Shown one piece after another: positions 7,521-17,446 of a stretch of DNA of 64,000 bases. The DNA comes from Clostridia bacterium (GTDB lineage Bacteria; Bacillota; Clostridia; Christensenellales; Borkfalkiaceae). Position numbers and translations under genes: made by a program. The stretch covers positions 1 through 64,000 of the forward strand of contig JAGAKN010000013.1 of NCBI GenBank assembly GCA_017625565.1. Direction: 5' to 3'. Each line of letters opens with the position of its first letter. Position 1 is the first letter of the stretch. A model generated the notes under the pieces. That model was not told the origin of the DNA. It ran no database searches and was given only the letters and a program-made list of their open reading frames with translations.

Positions 7521-9287
7521 ATGGCAGGCAAGACAGTAAAAATTTCCGGACCTTTGATTATTGCCGAAGGCATGGCGGATGCAAAGCTCTACGACGTCGT
7601 ACGGGTTTCCGAGAAAGGATTAATCGGGGAAATTATCGAACTTCGCGGAGATAAGGCGTCTATTCAGGTATATGAAGAAACGTCGGGGCTTGGCCCGAAC
7701 GAAGACGTGTATTCGATGGGCGAACCCCTTTCGGCGGAGCTCGCGCCCGGGTTGATCACGGGGATTTTCGACGGAATACAACGTCCGCTTACCGCATTGT
7801 ATTTTCAATACGGCGACCGCATTTCGCGTGGGGTGTCCGTAAACAATTTGGATCGCGAGAAAAAATGGTTGTTTATTCCACGCGTTCAAGTCGGGGATAC
7901 GGTAGAAGAAGGGGATATACTCGGAATTGTTAACGAAACGGAAATCGTCGAACACCGTATACTCGTCCCCCAAGGCATGGGCGGAAAAGTCTTGTCGATT
8001 TCGGAAGGCGAATATACGATTGAAGAACCGATTGCGCAGATCCAAACGCAAGACGGCAAAAAACCGGTGGCAATGTTGCGGAAATGGCCGGTAAGAAAGG
8101 GTAGACCGTACAAAGAAAAAATGTCCCCGAACAAACCGATGGTGACGGGGCAACGGGTAATCGATACGCTGTTCCCGATCGCAAAGGGCGGCGTTGCGGC
8201 AGTTCCCGGACCTTTCGGCAGCGGAAAAACAGTCGTGCAACACCAGCTTGCAAAATGGGCGGACGCGGATATTATCGTTTACGTCGGTTGTGGGGAACGT
8301 GGCAACGAAATGACGGACGTTTTGAACGAATTCCCCGAGCTGAAAGATCCTACCACGGGCGAGCCGTTGATGAAGAGAACGGTACTCATTGCAAACACTT
8401 CGGATATGCCCGTTGCGGCGCGGGAAGCGTCTATCTATACGGGGATTACCATTGCGGAATATTTCCGGGATATGGGGTACAGCGTTGCGATTATGGCGGA
8501 TTCCACTTCCCGTTGGGCAGAAGCGTTGCGGGAAATGAGCGGTCGTTTGGAAGAAATGCCCGGCGACGAAGGCTATCCTGCCTATCTCGCATCTCGGCTT
8601 GCGGAATTCTACGAGCGCGCAGGGATTGTCAAATTGCTCGGCTCGGAAGAACGCATCGGTTCGATCACGGCGATCGGCGCGGTTTCTCCCCCGGGTGGGG
8701 ATTTGAGCGAACCCGTGTCCCAAGCAACTTTGCGCATTGTCAAAGTATTCTGGGGCTTGAGTGCGTCGCTTGCTTACAAACGGCACTTCCCGGCAATCGA
8801 TTGGTTGATCAGTTATTCGTTGTACGCCGATAAAATGAAAGAATGGTACGACGAAACGGAAGGCGAAGAATTCTTTCAATACCGTCAGTTTATGATGACG
8901 ATTTTGCAAGAAGAATCGGCGCTCGACGAAATCGTGCGCTTGGTCGGTATGGACGCGTTGTCGTCGAAAGACCGCTTGACGATGGAAACGGCGAAGATCG
9001 TCCGCGAGGACTACTTGCACCAAAACGCTTTCCACGAAGTCGATACGTTCACGTCTATGCATAAGCAGTTCTTGATGTTGAAACTCATTTACGAATTCAA
9101 CCGTTTGGCGTTGATCGCGATCGAAAGCTATGCGGATTTGGACGATATTCTTGCTTGTTCGTGCAAGGAAATGATCGGGCGTGCGAAGTATATTCCCGAG
9201 GAAAACATTTCGGAATTTGACGGAATTTTCAAGACTATGCAAGCGGAGTTGAAAGCGCTTGCGGAAGGGGGAAACGAAGATGTTTAA
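7521..9287 (+). CDS. ntpA: V-type ATP synthase subunit A (catalytic)
   Basis: 588 residues, full length. The Walker A is GPFGSGKT at 230-237 and the catalytic region GERGNEMT lies about 20-30 residues later. The bulge domain (about 115-190) that separates V-type A subunits from F-type beta is present. This subunit binds and turns over ATP in the A3B3 head in the cytoplasm. A GGAG site precedes the ATG at 7521. Its last codons overlap the start of subunit B by 8 bases (ATGTTTAA), coupling production of the two head subunits. Confidence 0.97.
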   Translation: MAGKTVKISGPLIIAEGMADAKLYDVVRVSEKGLIGEIIELRGDKASIQVYEETSGLGPNEDVYSMGEPLSAELAPGLITGIFDGIQRPLTALYFQYGDRISRGVSVNNLDREKKWLFIPRVQVGDTVEEGDILGIVNETEIVEHRILVPQGMGGKVLSISEGEYTIEEPIAQIQTQDGKKPVAMLRKWPVRKGRPYKEKMSPNKPMVTGQRVIDTLFPIAKGGVAAVPGPFGSGKTVVQHQLAKWADADIIVYVGCGERGNEMTDVLNEFPELKDPTTGEPLMKRTVLIANTSDMPVAAREASIYTGITIAEYFRDMGYSVAIMADSTSRWAEALREMSGRLEEMPGDEGYPAYLASRLAEFYERAGIVKLLGSEERIGSITAIGAVSPPGGDLSEPVSQATLRIVKVFWGLSASLAYKRHFPAIDWLISYSLYADKMKEWYDETEGEEFFQYRQFMMTILQEESALDEIVRLVGMDALSSKDRLTMETAKIVREDYLHQNAFHEVDTFTSMHKQFLMLKLIYEFNRLALIAIESYADLDDILACSCKEMIGRAKYIPEENISEFDGIFKTMQAELKALAEGGNEDV

Positions 9288-10671
9288 AGAATATAAAACC
9301 ATTCGCGAAGTCGTTGGTCCTTTGATGGTCGTCGAAGGCGTCGAAGGGGTTAAATACAACGAACTTGTGGATATCGTCAACTCCAACGGGGAAATCCGTA
9401 TGGGGAAGGTTTTGGAAATCAACCGCGACAAAGCCGTCGTGCAGTTGTTCGAAAACTCCCAAGGATTGCAAATTTCGGGCGCGAGAGCTCGGTTTTTAGG
9501 GCACAGTCAAGAGTTGGCGTTGTCGGAAGATATGCTTGGTAGAGTATTCGACGGCATGGGCAATCCTAGGGATGGTGGAGCGCCGATTATTCCCGAAAAG
9601 AAAATGGATATCAACGGCGAACCGATTAACCCTGCCGCGCGCGATTATCCCAACGAATTTATTCAAACGGGTATTTCGGCGATCGATGGGTTGAACACGC
9701 TCGTCCGTGGACAAAAATTGCCGGTATTTTCCATGAGCGGTTTACCGCACGCAGAACTCGCCGCACAAATCGCTAGACAAGCCAAAGTAAGAAGTGGGGA
9801 TTGCAAATTCGCGGTGGTATTCGCTGCAATCGGGATTACCTTTGAAGAAGCGCAGTATTTTGTAGACGATTTTAAAAAGACGGGCGCGATCGAGCGTACG
9901 GTACTTTTTACCAACCTAGCAAACGACCCTGCTGTAGAACGTATTTCTACCCCGCGTATGGCGTTGACTTGCGCGGAGTACTTGGCGTTCGAAAAAGGTA
10001 TGCACGTGCTTGTTATTATGACGGACATCACCAACTATGCGGAAGCGCTCCGTGAAGTTTCGGCGGCGCGTAGAGAAGTCCCCGGTAGACGTGGATATCC
10101 CGGGTATTTATACACCGATCTTGCGAGTTTGTACGAACGCGCAGGGCGTATTCGTGGAAAAGAAGGCTCGATTACGCAAATTCCTATTTTGACCATGCCC
10201 GAAGACGATAAAACGCACCCGATCCCCGACTTAACGGGATATATCACGGAAGGACAAATTATTCTTTCAAGAGATTTGTATAAAAAAGGTATCAATCCGC
10301 CCGTCGACGTGTTGCCGTCGTTGTCGCGTTTGAAAGACAAAGGTACGGGGAAAGGTAAAACGCGGGAAGATCATGCGGATACGATGAACCAGCTTTTCGC
10401 GGCGTACGCGCGCGGTAAAGAATCCAAAGAACTTTCGGCGATCTTAGGCGAAGCGGCACTGTCCGACGTCGATAAACTCTACGCAAAATTTGCGGAAGCG
10501 TTCGAAAAGGAATACGTCAATCAAGGGTTCGATACGGATAGAACGATTGAAGAAACGCTCGATCTCGGTTGGAAACTCATGAAAATCTTGCCTAAGAGCG
10601 AGTTAAAGCGTATCCGCAAAGAATATATCGAGAAATATTTTGCAGACGGAGAAGCGCATGGCAAGGCTTAA
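9280..10671 (+). CDS. ntpB: V-type ATP synthase subunit B (non-catalytic)
   Basis: 463 residues starting [15 protein letters not shown] at the ATG at 9280, which has GGGGGA upstream; an in-frame ATG at 9259 would lengthen the overlap without improving the family match. The canonical Walker A is replaced by a degenerate loop ([14 protein letters not shown]), as expected for the non-catalytic subunit. [20 protein letters not shown] near 350 is typical. It alternates with A in the hexameric head. It overlaps ntpA by 8 bases and ntpD by 14 bases. Confidence 0.96.
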   Translation: MFKEYKTIREVVGPLMVVEGVEGVKYNELVDIVNSNGEIRMGKVLEINRDKAVVQLFENSQGLQISGARARFLGHSQELALSEDMLGRVFDGMGNPRDGGAPIIPEKKMDINGEPINPAARDYPNEFIQTGISAIDGLNTLVRGQKLPVFSMSGLPHAELAAQIARQAKVRSGDCKFAVVFAAIGITFEEAQYFVDDFKKTGAIERTVLFTNLANDPAVERISTPRMALTCAEYLAFEKGMHVLVIMTDITNYAEALREVSAARREVPGRRGYPGYLYTDLASLYERAGRIRGKEGSITQIPILTMPEDDKTHPIPDLTGYITEGQIILSRDLYKKGINPPVDVLPSLSRLKDKGTGKGKTREDHADTMNQLFAAYARGKESKELSAILGEAALSDVDKLYAKFAEAFEKEYVNQGFDTDRTIEETLDLGWKLMKILPKSELKRIRKEYIEKYFADGEAHGKA

Positions 10672-11278
10672 CGTAAACCCTACGCGTATGGAGTTGAAAA
10701 AACTCAAAGCTCGACTTTCGACGGCGGTGCGTGGGCACAAACTTCTAAAAGATAAATCGGATGAAATGATACGTCGGTTTACGATCATACTTCGGGAGGC
10801 AAAATCGCTCCGAGAAAGTGTGGAAACCGAGCTTTCCGCGATCCTGAAACAGTTCTCGATCGCGCGGTCGATTATTCCGTCTTTCGAAGCGGAAACGGCG
10901 TTTTCGATGCCGTCGGTGGCGGTGCAAGCGGAATGTGACACGGAAAGCGTGATGGGGGTGGACGTACCGCGCGTGGAAATTGCGCAACGGCAACGCGCGG
11001 ACGGCTTGCCGTATGCGTATTCTGAAATCACGGGCGAGGCGGATTATTCGGTGAAAAAGGCATCTGATTTGTTGCCGAAGATGGTGCAACTTGCGCAAAC
11101 GGAAAAGCGTGTTCGTATGCTTGCGGAAGAAATCGAACGGAACAAACGTCGCGTCAATGCGTTGGAGTACGTCATGATCCCGCAACTGGAAGAAACGATC
11201 AAATATATCAAAGACAAATTGGATGAAAACGAACGCGCGGCAGTCGTTCGTTTGATGAAAGTAAAAAGCAAAGCATAA
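10658..11278 (+). CDS. ntpD: V-type ATP synthase subunit D (rotor shaft)
   Basis: 206 residues starting [17 protein letters not shown], the classic N-terminus of V/A-ATPase subunit D. Two long helices at the ends (about 1-75 and 130-200) form the antiparallel coiled coil that rotates inside the A3B3 head. The GGAG site is inside the end of ntpB, so translation is coupled. It is the last gene of the operon. The hairpin downstream at 11285-11310 faces the opposite gene better than this one. Confidence 0.93.
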   Translation: MARLNVNPTRMELKKLKARLSTAVRGHKLLKDKSDEMIRRFTIILREAKSLRESVETELSAILKQFSIARSIIPSFEAETAFSMPSVAVQAECDTESVMGVDVPRVEIAQRQRADGLPYAYSEITGEADYSVKKASDLLPKMVQLAQTEKRVRMLAEEIERNKRRVNALEYVMIPQLEETIKYIKDKLDENERAAVVRLMKVKSKA

Positions 11279-11284
11279 AAAAAA

Positions 11285-11310
11285 CTCCCCTGTCCGTTTG
11301 GACGGGGGAG
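11285..11310 (-). terminator. Terminator of the PH-domain gene, possibly shared with the V-ATPase operon
   Basis: Stem CTCCCCTGTCC/GGACGGGGGAG. On the minus strand it is followed by a long T-run (complement of the A-run at 11277-11284). On the plus strand the trailing sequence is only moderately T-rich, so termination of the V-ATPase operon here may be leaky. Confidence 0.7.
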
Positions 11311-11325
11311 CGCTATTTATTGTCG

Positions 11326-11829
11326 TTATTTCGATTTGTTGTTTTTCGGTGGAGTTTCACAGTTTTCCGCGAGCGTGAAACTGTAATCGATATCGGGATT
11401 TACTTTACGGAGCGCTTGTACGAGTGTTTCATTCCACTTAGGAGATATCGACAACACGTAATACTGTTCGCCGAGATACACGGTCAGTTTTTTTAAATCG
11501 GTATTCAAAACGATCGACGTGATGTCTTTAATGAGAATGGAACTTCTGATAAAACCGAATTGCGTACGGAAATAACGTTCGTCCACGATATATTGCGATT
11601 TCACGAAGATGGAAAGGACGGTGACGATACAAAAAACGCATACGGCAATGAGGAAGGGGGATTTCAATGCGTCGGAGAATCCGCGTATCCCTTGTTTTTG
11701 GATGCGGAGTGCGCTGACGACGATTCCGATTCCGCAAAGAATAACGACGGCGATTGCTAGCCCGATCATGGTTTTTGTGAATTGATATTTAAAATAGATT
11801 GCCGATTTCGGCGCAGTTTTCTTTTTCAT
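11326..11829 (-). CDS. Two-helix membrane protein with bacterial PH-like domain
   Basis: 167 residues. Two hydrophobic segments lie at about 19-41 and 58-76. A soluble C-terminal half follows (YIVDERYFRTQFGFIRSSILIKDITSIVL), resembling the bacterial PH-like domain of small membrane proteins with unknown ligands. The N-terminus is short and basic, so it probably faces the cytoplasm. It stands alone, convergent with the V-ATPase operon, with its own terminator. I recognise the fold type but not a function. Confidence 0.6.
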   Translation of the reverse strand: MKKKTAPKSAIYFKYQFTKTMIGLAIAVVILCGIGIVVSALRIQKQGIRGFSDALKSPFLIAVCVFCIVTVLSIFVKSQYIVDERYFRTQFGFIRSSILIKDITSIVLNTDLKKLTVYLGEQYYVLSISPKWNETLVQALRKVNPDIDYSFTLAENCETPPKNNKSK

Positions 11830-11938
11830 AATTACATTATAACACGGAAAAAAGGAAAAAGCAAGTTAAGTGGGATAGAGAAAAAGCAAGAAAGGTGAAA
11901 AAACAGGAAAAATTTTGGTTTTTTAGGGGGAAAGTCGG

Positions 11939-11967
11939 TTGCAAATTCACGTGGAAAGATGTATAAT
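11939..11967 (+). promoter_or_regulatory. Promoter of the MATE gene
   Basis: TTGCAA (11939-11944), a 17-bp spacer and TATAAT (11962-11967). The predicted transcription start falls about 2-3 bases before the ATG at 11977, leaving no room for a ribosome binding site. Confidence 0.65.
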
Positions 11968-11976
11968 AAATGCATT

Positions 11977-13431
11977 ATGAATACACGCGTGAAGGTAAGA
12001 AAAACAGAAGATCAAATCGAAGCGGAAATCGCCGAACGGGAACGCAAACAGTTTGATAAAATGACGAAAACGCCGATTGCTCGGCTCGTCATCGGTTTGG
12101 GAATACCGACGATGCTGAATATGATGGTCACGTCCCTTTATAACCTTGCGGACACCTATTTCGTCACGGGTTTAGGACAACAGGCGACGGGCGCAGTCAA
12201 CGTCGTTTTGTCGCTCATGTCCATCATTCAAGCCATCGGGTTTACGTTCGGTATGGGTAGTGGGAGTATCGTTTCCAAGCTCTTGGGCGCGCGAAAACGC
12301 GAAGAAGCGGATCAAGTAGCGTCTACCGCATTCTTTACTGCGGGCGCGATCGGTACGTTGATTTTAGTGCTAGGGATGTTGTTTTTGTCACCGCTTATGA
12401 AACTGCTCGGCGCGCCGTCGGAAAGCGGAGTGGAAATTACCACGCTCGCATATGCGAAAGAGTATTCGACGTATATCCTAATCGCTGCGCCGTTTATGTG
12501 TATGTCGTTCGTTTTGAATAACGTTTTGCGCGCGGAAGGAAAAGCCGTATTGTCGATGGCAGGGCTTGTTTCAGGCGCGGTAATTAACGTCGTGTTAGAT
12601 CCGATTTTAATTTACGGTGCGGATATGGGGATTGCCGGTGCAGGGATTGCGACTTGCATCAGTCAAATCATCAGTTTCGGCATACTTTTAACGATGTTCC
12701 TTACAGGGAAAACGGTAGTGCGTATGCGTTTTAGACGTATTGCTCGGCAATTTACCGTATACTTTGACGTGATTGCTACGGGATTTCCGTCCTTCTGTCG
12801 GCAAATTCTCGCTAGTCTTTGTACGGTTATGCTCAACTGGGCGGTAAAACCTTACGACGGAGCGCTCGCCGCGCTTGGGATCGTGCAAAAAGTGTTTATG
12901 GTTGCCTTTTCTATTTCTTTGGGGATCGGGCAGGGCTACCAGCCGGTTTTGGGGTATAATCACAGCGCGAAACGTTATGATCGTGTACGCGGAGCGTATA
13001 TCTTCACGGCAATCTTTTCTATGTCGCTGATGACGGTGTTTGCGATTGCTTGCGCGATTTTCGCTCCCCAACTGATGCAGGCGTTCAATCAAACGGAAAA
13101 CGCAACGAAAATCGGGGCGCTCTCCTTGCGCTTACAATGTATTTGCATGCCGTTATTGCCTGTCAATTTTATGATCAGTATTACCTATCAAACGGTGGGA
13201 AATAAAGGCATAGCGTCTTTGTTGTCCGTTTCTAGGCAAGGGCTGTTCTACATACCCGCGGTATTGATTTTGCCTAAAGTGGCAGGGCTTATCGGGGTGC
13301 AATCTTGCCAAGCGGTATCGGATGCCTTCTCGTTTTTGTTTGCGTTGCCGTTTACGTATCTATTCTTCAAGTCCTTAAAGAAATTAGAAACTGAAAGCGC
13401 GGATAGCGTTGAAAAAGCTGAAAACGAATAG
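11977..13431 (+). CDS. MATE-family multidrug/solute exporter
   Basis: 484 residues from the ATG at 11977 (MNTRVKVRKTED). About twelve hydrophobic segments begin near residue 33. The LGIPTMLNMMVTSLYNLADTYFV block and the TGAVNVVLSLM block are typical of NorM/DinF-type MATE exporters, which expel cationic drugs or metabolites using sodium or proton gradients. The first 30 residues form a charged cytoplasmic helix. The start sits almost on the predicted transcription start, so the mRNA looks leaderless. A terminator overlaps the stop codon. The substrate cannot be told from sequence. Confidence 0.85.
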   Translation: MNTRVKVRKTEDQIEAEIAERERKQFDKMTKTPIARLVIGLGIPTMLNMMVTSLYNLADTYFVTGLGQQATGAVNVVLSLMSIIQAIGFTFGMGSGSIVSKLLGARKREEADQVASTAFFTAGAIGTLILVLGMLFLSPLMKLLGAPSESGVEITTLAYAKEYSTYILIAAPFMCMSFVLNNVLRAEGKAVLSMAGLVSGAVINVVLDPILIYGADMGIAGAGIATCISQIISFGILLTMFLTGKTVVRMRFRRIARQFTVYFDVIATGFPSFCRQILASLCTVMLNWAVKPYDGALAALGIVQKVFMVAFSISLGIGQGYQPVLGYNHSAKRYDRVRGAYIFTAIFSMSLMTVFAIACAIFAPQLMQAFNQTENATKIGALSLRLQCICMPLLPVNFMISITYQTVGNKGIASLLSVSRQGLFYIPAVLILPKVAGLIGVQSCQAVSDAFSFLFALPFTYLFFKSLKKLETESADSVEKAENE

Positions 13432-13449
13432 TCGTTTTCGGCTTTTTTT
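13414..13449 (+). terminator. Terminator of the MATE gene
   Basis: Stem AGCTGAAAACGA/TCGTTTTCGGCT contains the stop codon in its loop region and is followed by seven T residues. Confidence 0.85.
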
Positions 13450-13461
13450 GCGGTCAAACGA

Positions 13462-13490
13462 TTGACAAAGCAAAATAAATTTTGTACAAT
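13462..13490 (+). promoter_or_regulatory. Promoter of the GH3 gene
   Basis: TTGACA (13462-13467), a 17-bp spacer and TACAAT (13485-13490), about 30 bases before the ATG with its AGGAG site. Confidence 0.75.
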
Positions 13491-13519
13491 ATAAATTACC
13501 AAACCTTTTAGGAGAAAAA

Positions 13520-15157
13520 ATGATGGATTTAAGAAAATTAGTCAATGAAATGAGTGTAGAAGACCTTTGTGGTCAAGTGCTTTGTTATGATATTCAACCC
13601 GAAGATACGGTTGAAGAAACGTACGACGTCATCAAGCGTATTCGCCCCGGTTCGTTATTCCTTTGCGGGGCGCAAAAGGAAACGCTTGCGCAGTTGGAAG
13701 AACAATTCCAAAAAGATAAGGGATACCAAAAACACGCGACGGAAGTGACGGGTGTGCCGTGTATTATGGCAACCGATATCGAAAACGGCCCTGGTTGTAT
13801 GTACCGTCCGTTGCCCGTATTGCCTTCGCCGATGTCTTGGGCGTCTTGCAACGACGAAAAAATGATTGAACGAGCAGGGGAATTGACGGGGCGTATTTGC
13901 CGTAAGAACGGTATTCACTACTCGTTTGGCCCGGTAGTCGATCTCAACATCAATTTCCGTAATCCATTGACGGCATCGCGTAGTATTTCCGATGATGCGG
14001 ATCGAATTATCCGTATTGCAGGCGCGTATGCGCGCGGTATGCAAAAAAACGGGTATATGGCGGCGACGGCGAAACACTTCCCTGGTGACGGCGTAGACGA
14101 AAGAAACCAACACTTTATGACGACGGTCAACGATCTTTTCAAGGAAGAATGGATGGCGACGTATGGAAAAGTGTATAAAGAAATGTTCAAACAAGGGGTT
14201 GCTTCGGTTATGGTTGGGCATATTTCTTGTCCAGCGTTCCAACCCGACGAAATCGACGAATACGGCGCGTTGCCTGGCACGTTAAGTAAACAACTAATCA
14301 CCGATCTTTTGAAAGGCGAACTTGGGTTTGAAGGTTGCGTTATTTCCGACGCAATGAGTATGATCGGCGCTTGCTCGCGCGTGCCTGACGAAAAGCTGGG
14401 GATTTCTTTCTTTAAAGCAGGTGGGGATATGATGCTCTTCCCCGAAGCGGAAGAATTCGATCGCTTGGTGAATGCGGTGAAATCGGGCGAGCTCTCGATC
14501 GAAAGAATGCGCGACGCGGCGTACCGTGTCTTGAAACTCAAGGAAAAAGTCCGCTTGTTCGAAGATACGGATATCGAAGCGGAAATCGGTGATATTTCGG
14601 CAGATATTGAAGAATTGTACGCGCTCGCGCAACAAATTGCAAACCAAGGCGTGAAACTCGTCCGCAACAACGTAGGGGTAGTGCCTGTAAAGAAACAAGG
14701 CGGAAAGGTTTTGATTTTGAAGGTCGGTGGAACGTTCTTCCATACGGGTTTGGATAATAGCTACTACGAATATATGGAAGACGAATTCCAAAAACACGGC
14801 TGGGAAGTGACGTCGTTGTTCCAAGGCAAGCATAGAAAGATCAAAGCGATGATGAACGATTACGACTTGGTAGTAGTGGCTTGCGTCGGGAATATTCATG
14901 GTCAAACTTTGCGTGTAGGTTGGGACAATATTATGGCGTTCTGGCGTGGCTACGTCTTGCAACATCCGAATATCGTATTCGTAGGCTTGGACGATCCGTA
15001 TAAGCTTTACGATTTCCCGTATGCAAAGACGTATATCAACACGTTCGGTGAAACAGAACCTTGTCAACGCGCGGCGGTGAAATTGATTTTGGGCGACATT
15101 GAAAGCCAAGGCAAGAACCCTGTATCCTTTAGAGAATTCTTCCAAAGAGAAGACTAA
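13520..15157 (+). CDS. Glycoside hydrolase family 3 protein (NagZ-like, altered dyad)
   Basis: 545 residues in the GH3 fold: an N-terminal TIM barrel to about 360, then a second alpha/beta domain. The nucleophile aspartate is D277 in VISDAMSM. The motif KHFPGDGVDERNQH starts at K185. In NagZ-type N-acetylglucosaminidases this loop normally reads KHFPGHG...DxH and supplies the Asp-His acid/base pair; here N196 stands where the aspartate is expected, before H198. No signal peptide is seen, so it acts in the cytoplasm. Likely substrates are beta-linked amino sugars or other glycosides. ATGs at 13520 and 13523 are both possible behind AGGAG. Confidence 0.8.
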   Translation: MMDLRKLVNEMSVEDLCGQVLCYDIQPEDTVEETYDVIKRIRPGSLFLCGAQKETLAQLEEQFQKDKGYQKHATEVTGVPCIMATDIENGPGCMYRPLPVLPSPMSWASCNDEKMIERAGELTGRICRKNGIHYSFGPVVDLNINFRNPLTASRSISDDADRIIRIAGAYARGMQKNGYMAATAKHFPGDGVDERNQHFMTTVNDLFKEEWMATYGKVYKEMFKQGVASVMVGHISCPAFQPDEIDEYGALPGTLSKQLITDLLKGELGFEGCVISDAMSMIGACSRVPDEKLGISFFKAGGDMMLFPEAEEFDRLVNAVKSGELSIERMRDAAYRVLKLKEKVRLFEDTDIEAEIGDISADIEELYALAQQIANQGVKLVRNNVGVVPVKKQGGKVLILKVGGTFFHTGLDNSYYEYMEDEFQKHGWEVTSLFQGKHRKIKAMMNDYDLVVVACVGNIHGQTLRVGWDNIMAFWRGYVLQHPNIVFVGLDDPYKLYDFPYAKTYINTFGETEPCQRAAVKLILGDIESQGKNPVSFREFFQRED

Positions 15158-15183
15158 AATCAAAATCGAATAAGGATAATCAA

Positions 15184-15209
15184 CGCGCGCCGTTTTCTAA
15201 CGGCGCGCG
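15184..15209 (+). other. GC-rich hairpin followed by an A-run
   Basis: Perfect stem CGCGCGCCGTT/AACGGCGCGCG with a TTCT loop, followed by A6 rather than a T-run. It is not a standard terminator on either strand. A similar element lies at 22773-22799. Confidence 0.5.
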
Positions 15210-15251
15210 AAAAAATAAGCTAAAAATCAATAGGACGGTAAAGGAGAAAAA

Positions 15252-16274
15252 ATGTCTGAAAAAAGATTAGACAACGTATCTATGTGGAGAGCGATTGCTT
15301 GTCTTATGGTTTTTGCCGTCCATTTCGGACAACGTATCGGCATTGACGGGGTAGCAAGGAAGTTTACCGACTTCGGCGCGTACGGCGTACAGTTGTTTTT
15401 TATCATTAGCGGATTTCTCATTGTGAAATCTTACTACGATTACGGAAAAGAACACCCCTTGAAATTTTACGCGAAAAAAGCCATTGCTTTATTACCGTTA
15501 TATTATCTTGTCATCTTGTATTATTTCGTAGTGCATACGTTCGTGCTCAAGGACGTACCGAAAGACCCTACGGGCTATGGTTGGTTTCGTTATATCTTCC
15601 TGTTGAACGGCATTGTTCCCGATACAGGCACGTATTTTTGGGATAACCTTGGGATTACTTGGACGATTCCGTATTTTATCATTGCGTATGCAACAATCCC
15701 GTTGCTTTTAAAGCTTATAAAAGGCTGGAAAGGTTCGGTAGTGTTCTTTTTTGCGACGCTTGGTTTAACGTATTTACGCTACAAAGGCTATTTCCAAGGC
15801 TGGTGTTATTTCTTGAATCATTTCCCGTCGTTTACAATCGGTGTCGTAGTCTATTACGCCATCGCCAACGAGAAAACGGAGTGGGTTTTATTCGGGTTTA
15901 CAGCGTTAGCGATTGTGTTATTTATTTTAGGATTGTGGATTTCGATTACGTATTCGTTGCTCTTTGGCGTGATGTTCCTTGCAACGAAAAACATTTCCTT
16001 TCAGTCGAACTTTGCAAAACGCTTGTTGCGCGTAGGGGATAAATATTCCTATACAATGTATCTTGCGCATGGAATTTTATTTATTCATGTTTTGGATCGG
16101 TTTGTGCTAAATCGAATGATAGAAATAGCAATCGCGGTTTTCGGGACAATTCTATTGACGTTTATGATCAAGAATTTCATAGAAACGCCCATACAAAAAG
16201 GTTTAAACGCCTTGCTTAAGAAAACGGAACGGAAAACGATTGATGAATTCGCCCCCCGTAATAGAGAAAAATAA
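15252..16274 (+). CDS. Membrane acyltransferase family 3 (OafA-like)
   Basis: 340 residues with about ten hydrophobic segments. The start MSEKRLDNVSMWRAIACLMVFAVHF carries the conserved membrane histidine of acyltransferase-3 proteins (FAVHF), and QLFFIISGFLIV is typical. These enzymes move acyl groups, often acetyl, onto surface polysaccharides, peptidoglycan or lipids from the membrane. AAGGAG precedes the start. The gene lies directly after the GH3 gene, so a role in surface or wall sugars is possible. The 60-bp repeat with its terminator begins two bases after the stop codon. Confidence 0.85.
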   Translation: MSEKRLDNVSMWRAIACLMVFAVHFGQRIGIDGVARKFTDFGAYGVQLFFIISGFLIVKSYYDYGKEHPLKFYAKKAIALLPLYYLVILYYFVVHTFVLKDVPKDPTGYGWFRYIFLLNGIVPDTGTYFWDNLGITWTIPYFIIAYATIPLLLKLIKGWKGSVVFFFATLGLTYLRYKGYFQGWCYFLNHFPSFTIGVVVYYAIANEKTEWVLFGFTALAIVLFILGLWISITYSLLFGVMFLATKNISFQSNFAKRLLRVGDKYSYTMYLAHGILFIHVLDRFVLNRMIEIAIAVFGTILLTFMIKNFIETPIQKGLNALLKKTERKTIDEFAPRNREK

Positions 16275-16276
16275 AT

Positions 16277-16336
16277 CAAAAAAGGATAGGCATTTGCCTA
16301 TCCTTTTTTGAGTGGTGAGCCTTAACCAACCTAAAT
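16277..16336. repeat. 60-bp direct repeat, left copy
   Basis: Identical over 60 bases to 18064-18123. It contains a perfect hairpin (AAAAAAGGATAGGCA/TGCCTATCCTTTTTT) that is a terminator for the acyltransferase gene and can act on both strands, followed by GAGTGGTGAGCCTTAACC and the start of a tRNA-trailer-like sequence. Confidence 0.9.
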
Positions 16337-16434
16337 TAATTATTTATTTTGATAAATTAGAATTGGTTAAAGCGTTTTATTCTTCATTTGCTCAAAAAAC
16401 ATTTAACTTTGTTTGTACTTATCTTCTTGATTCC

Positions 16435-17433
16435 TTAGTTATTTGCTAAATAGGCTTGAGCATGCAAATAACTTGTAATCCCGTATATTGTTAATGATAA
16501 GACTTCTTCTTTGATTGTGGTGTCTACGTTATATAAATAGTCGCCGACCTTATACCATTCACCTTGAAGTGAGTCGCATGGCATAATAAGATTGTCTCTA
16601 AAATAAATATCGATACTAGTCTTATAGCAAACTTGATATAACTCATTGTAATATTGAGTTCTACGGGAAATTAACTTAAAATCTCCGTAATAGTAAGTGG
16701 CTGAAGATGGCGGTAGAAATGGTCCGTCGACGTTCTCTGAGTATTTTGGAGGCTCTTTATCTTTACATCCGTCATAATACCCGCCTAATCCTTGTTCTGT
16801 ATAAATTACTTCTTTGTTCTTATCGAGATAGTCAACCAATGTAGAGTAATGTAGTTGAGGTAAATGCACCTTGTAATAGTTCACGTCAGCAAACCCGTCT
16901 TCTGATTGTGTATAAAAAACAATGGCTGCGGGAAAATCATTTGCTAATAAATCGGAATATCGGGTTTGAATATGTTCCGTTATTTCTGATTTTATTCTTT
17001 CATTGCGATAATTAATTAACCAATCGTCTTTTTCAAGAAATTTCAAAAAATGAGCGACCTTATCTATTTCTTTTTCTCCTTTTAATGCGATAATAATCGT
17101 TTCGCCTAATTCTTCGCTTATTTCAAAATCTTTCGCAACCAAATCCACAAGAACATCTAAAATGTAATCAAGGTTGGCGGTTTTTAACTTTTCAGCCAAG
17201 AATGATAACATTGCATTAGCCTCTTTATTTGAAACAGTATTTTTTGTAAAATTATTATCATATAATAGCAAGCCAATATCTTCTTCTAATTCTATCGTTG
17301 CATTTAAATCGTCTTTTATATCTTTAAATTTTGGTTGTTTAGAACAACTTGAATAAGATATTAGTAAACATATTATGAATAATACGACCAATATTTTTTT
17401 TAAACAATTAGTAAATATTTTTTTTGTTTTCAT
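16435..17433 (-). CDS. Putative lipoprotein of unknown function
   Basis: 332 residues. The N-terminus has a Lys-rich start, a hydrophobic stretch (about 13-26) and a cysteine at 30 in SYSSC, like a lipoprotein signal, although tyrosine at the -3 position is not ideal. The mature part is acidic, rich in Tyr, Asn, Lys and Asp, with no domain I recognise. It is strongly AT-rich compared with the housekeeping genes, which suggests recent acquisition. AAGGAG precedes the start. It is the second gene of a two-gene unit after the small winged-helix-like protein, inside the 60-bp repeat cassette. Confidence 0.65.
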   Translation of the reverse strand: MKTKKIFTNCLKKILVVLFIICLLISYSSCSKQPKFKDIKDDLNATIELEEDIGLLLYDNNFTKNTVSNKEANAMLSFLAEKLKTANLDYILDVLVDLVAKDFEISEELGETIIIALKGEKEIDKVAHFLKFLEKDDWLINYRNERIKSEITEHIQTRYSDLLANDFPAAIVFYTQSEDGFADVNYYKVHLPQLHYSTLVDYLDKNKEVIYTEQGLGGYYDGCKDKEPPKYSENVDGPFLPPSSATYYYGDFKLISRRTQYYNELYQVCYKTSIDIYFRDNLIMPCDSLQGEWYKVGDYLYNVDTTIKEEVLSLTIYGITSYLHAQAYLANN

Positions 17434-17446
17434 TTTTATTTCTCCT

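Noticed and set aside
7620-9431. 603-codon open frame on the minus strand across the V-ATPase A and B genes
   Set aside because: It is antisense to two highly conserved genes, has composition expected from their codon use (rich in Arg, Phe and His), and has no promoter or ribosome binding site.
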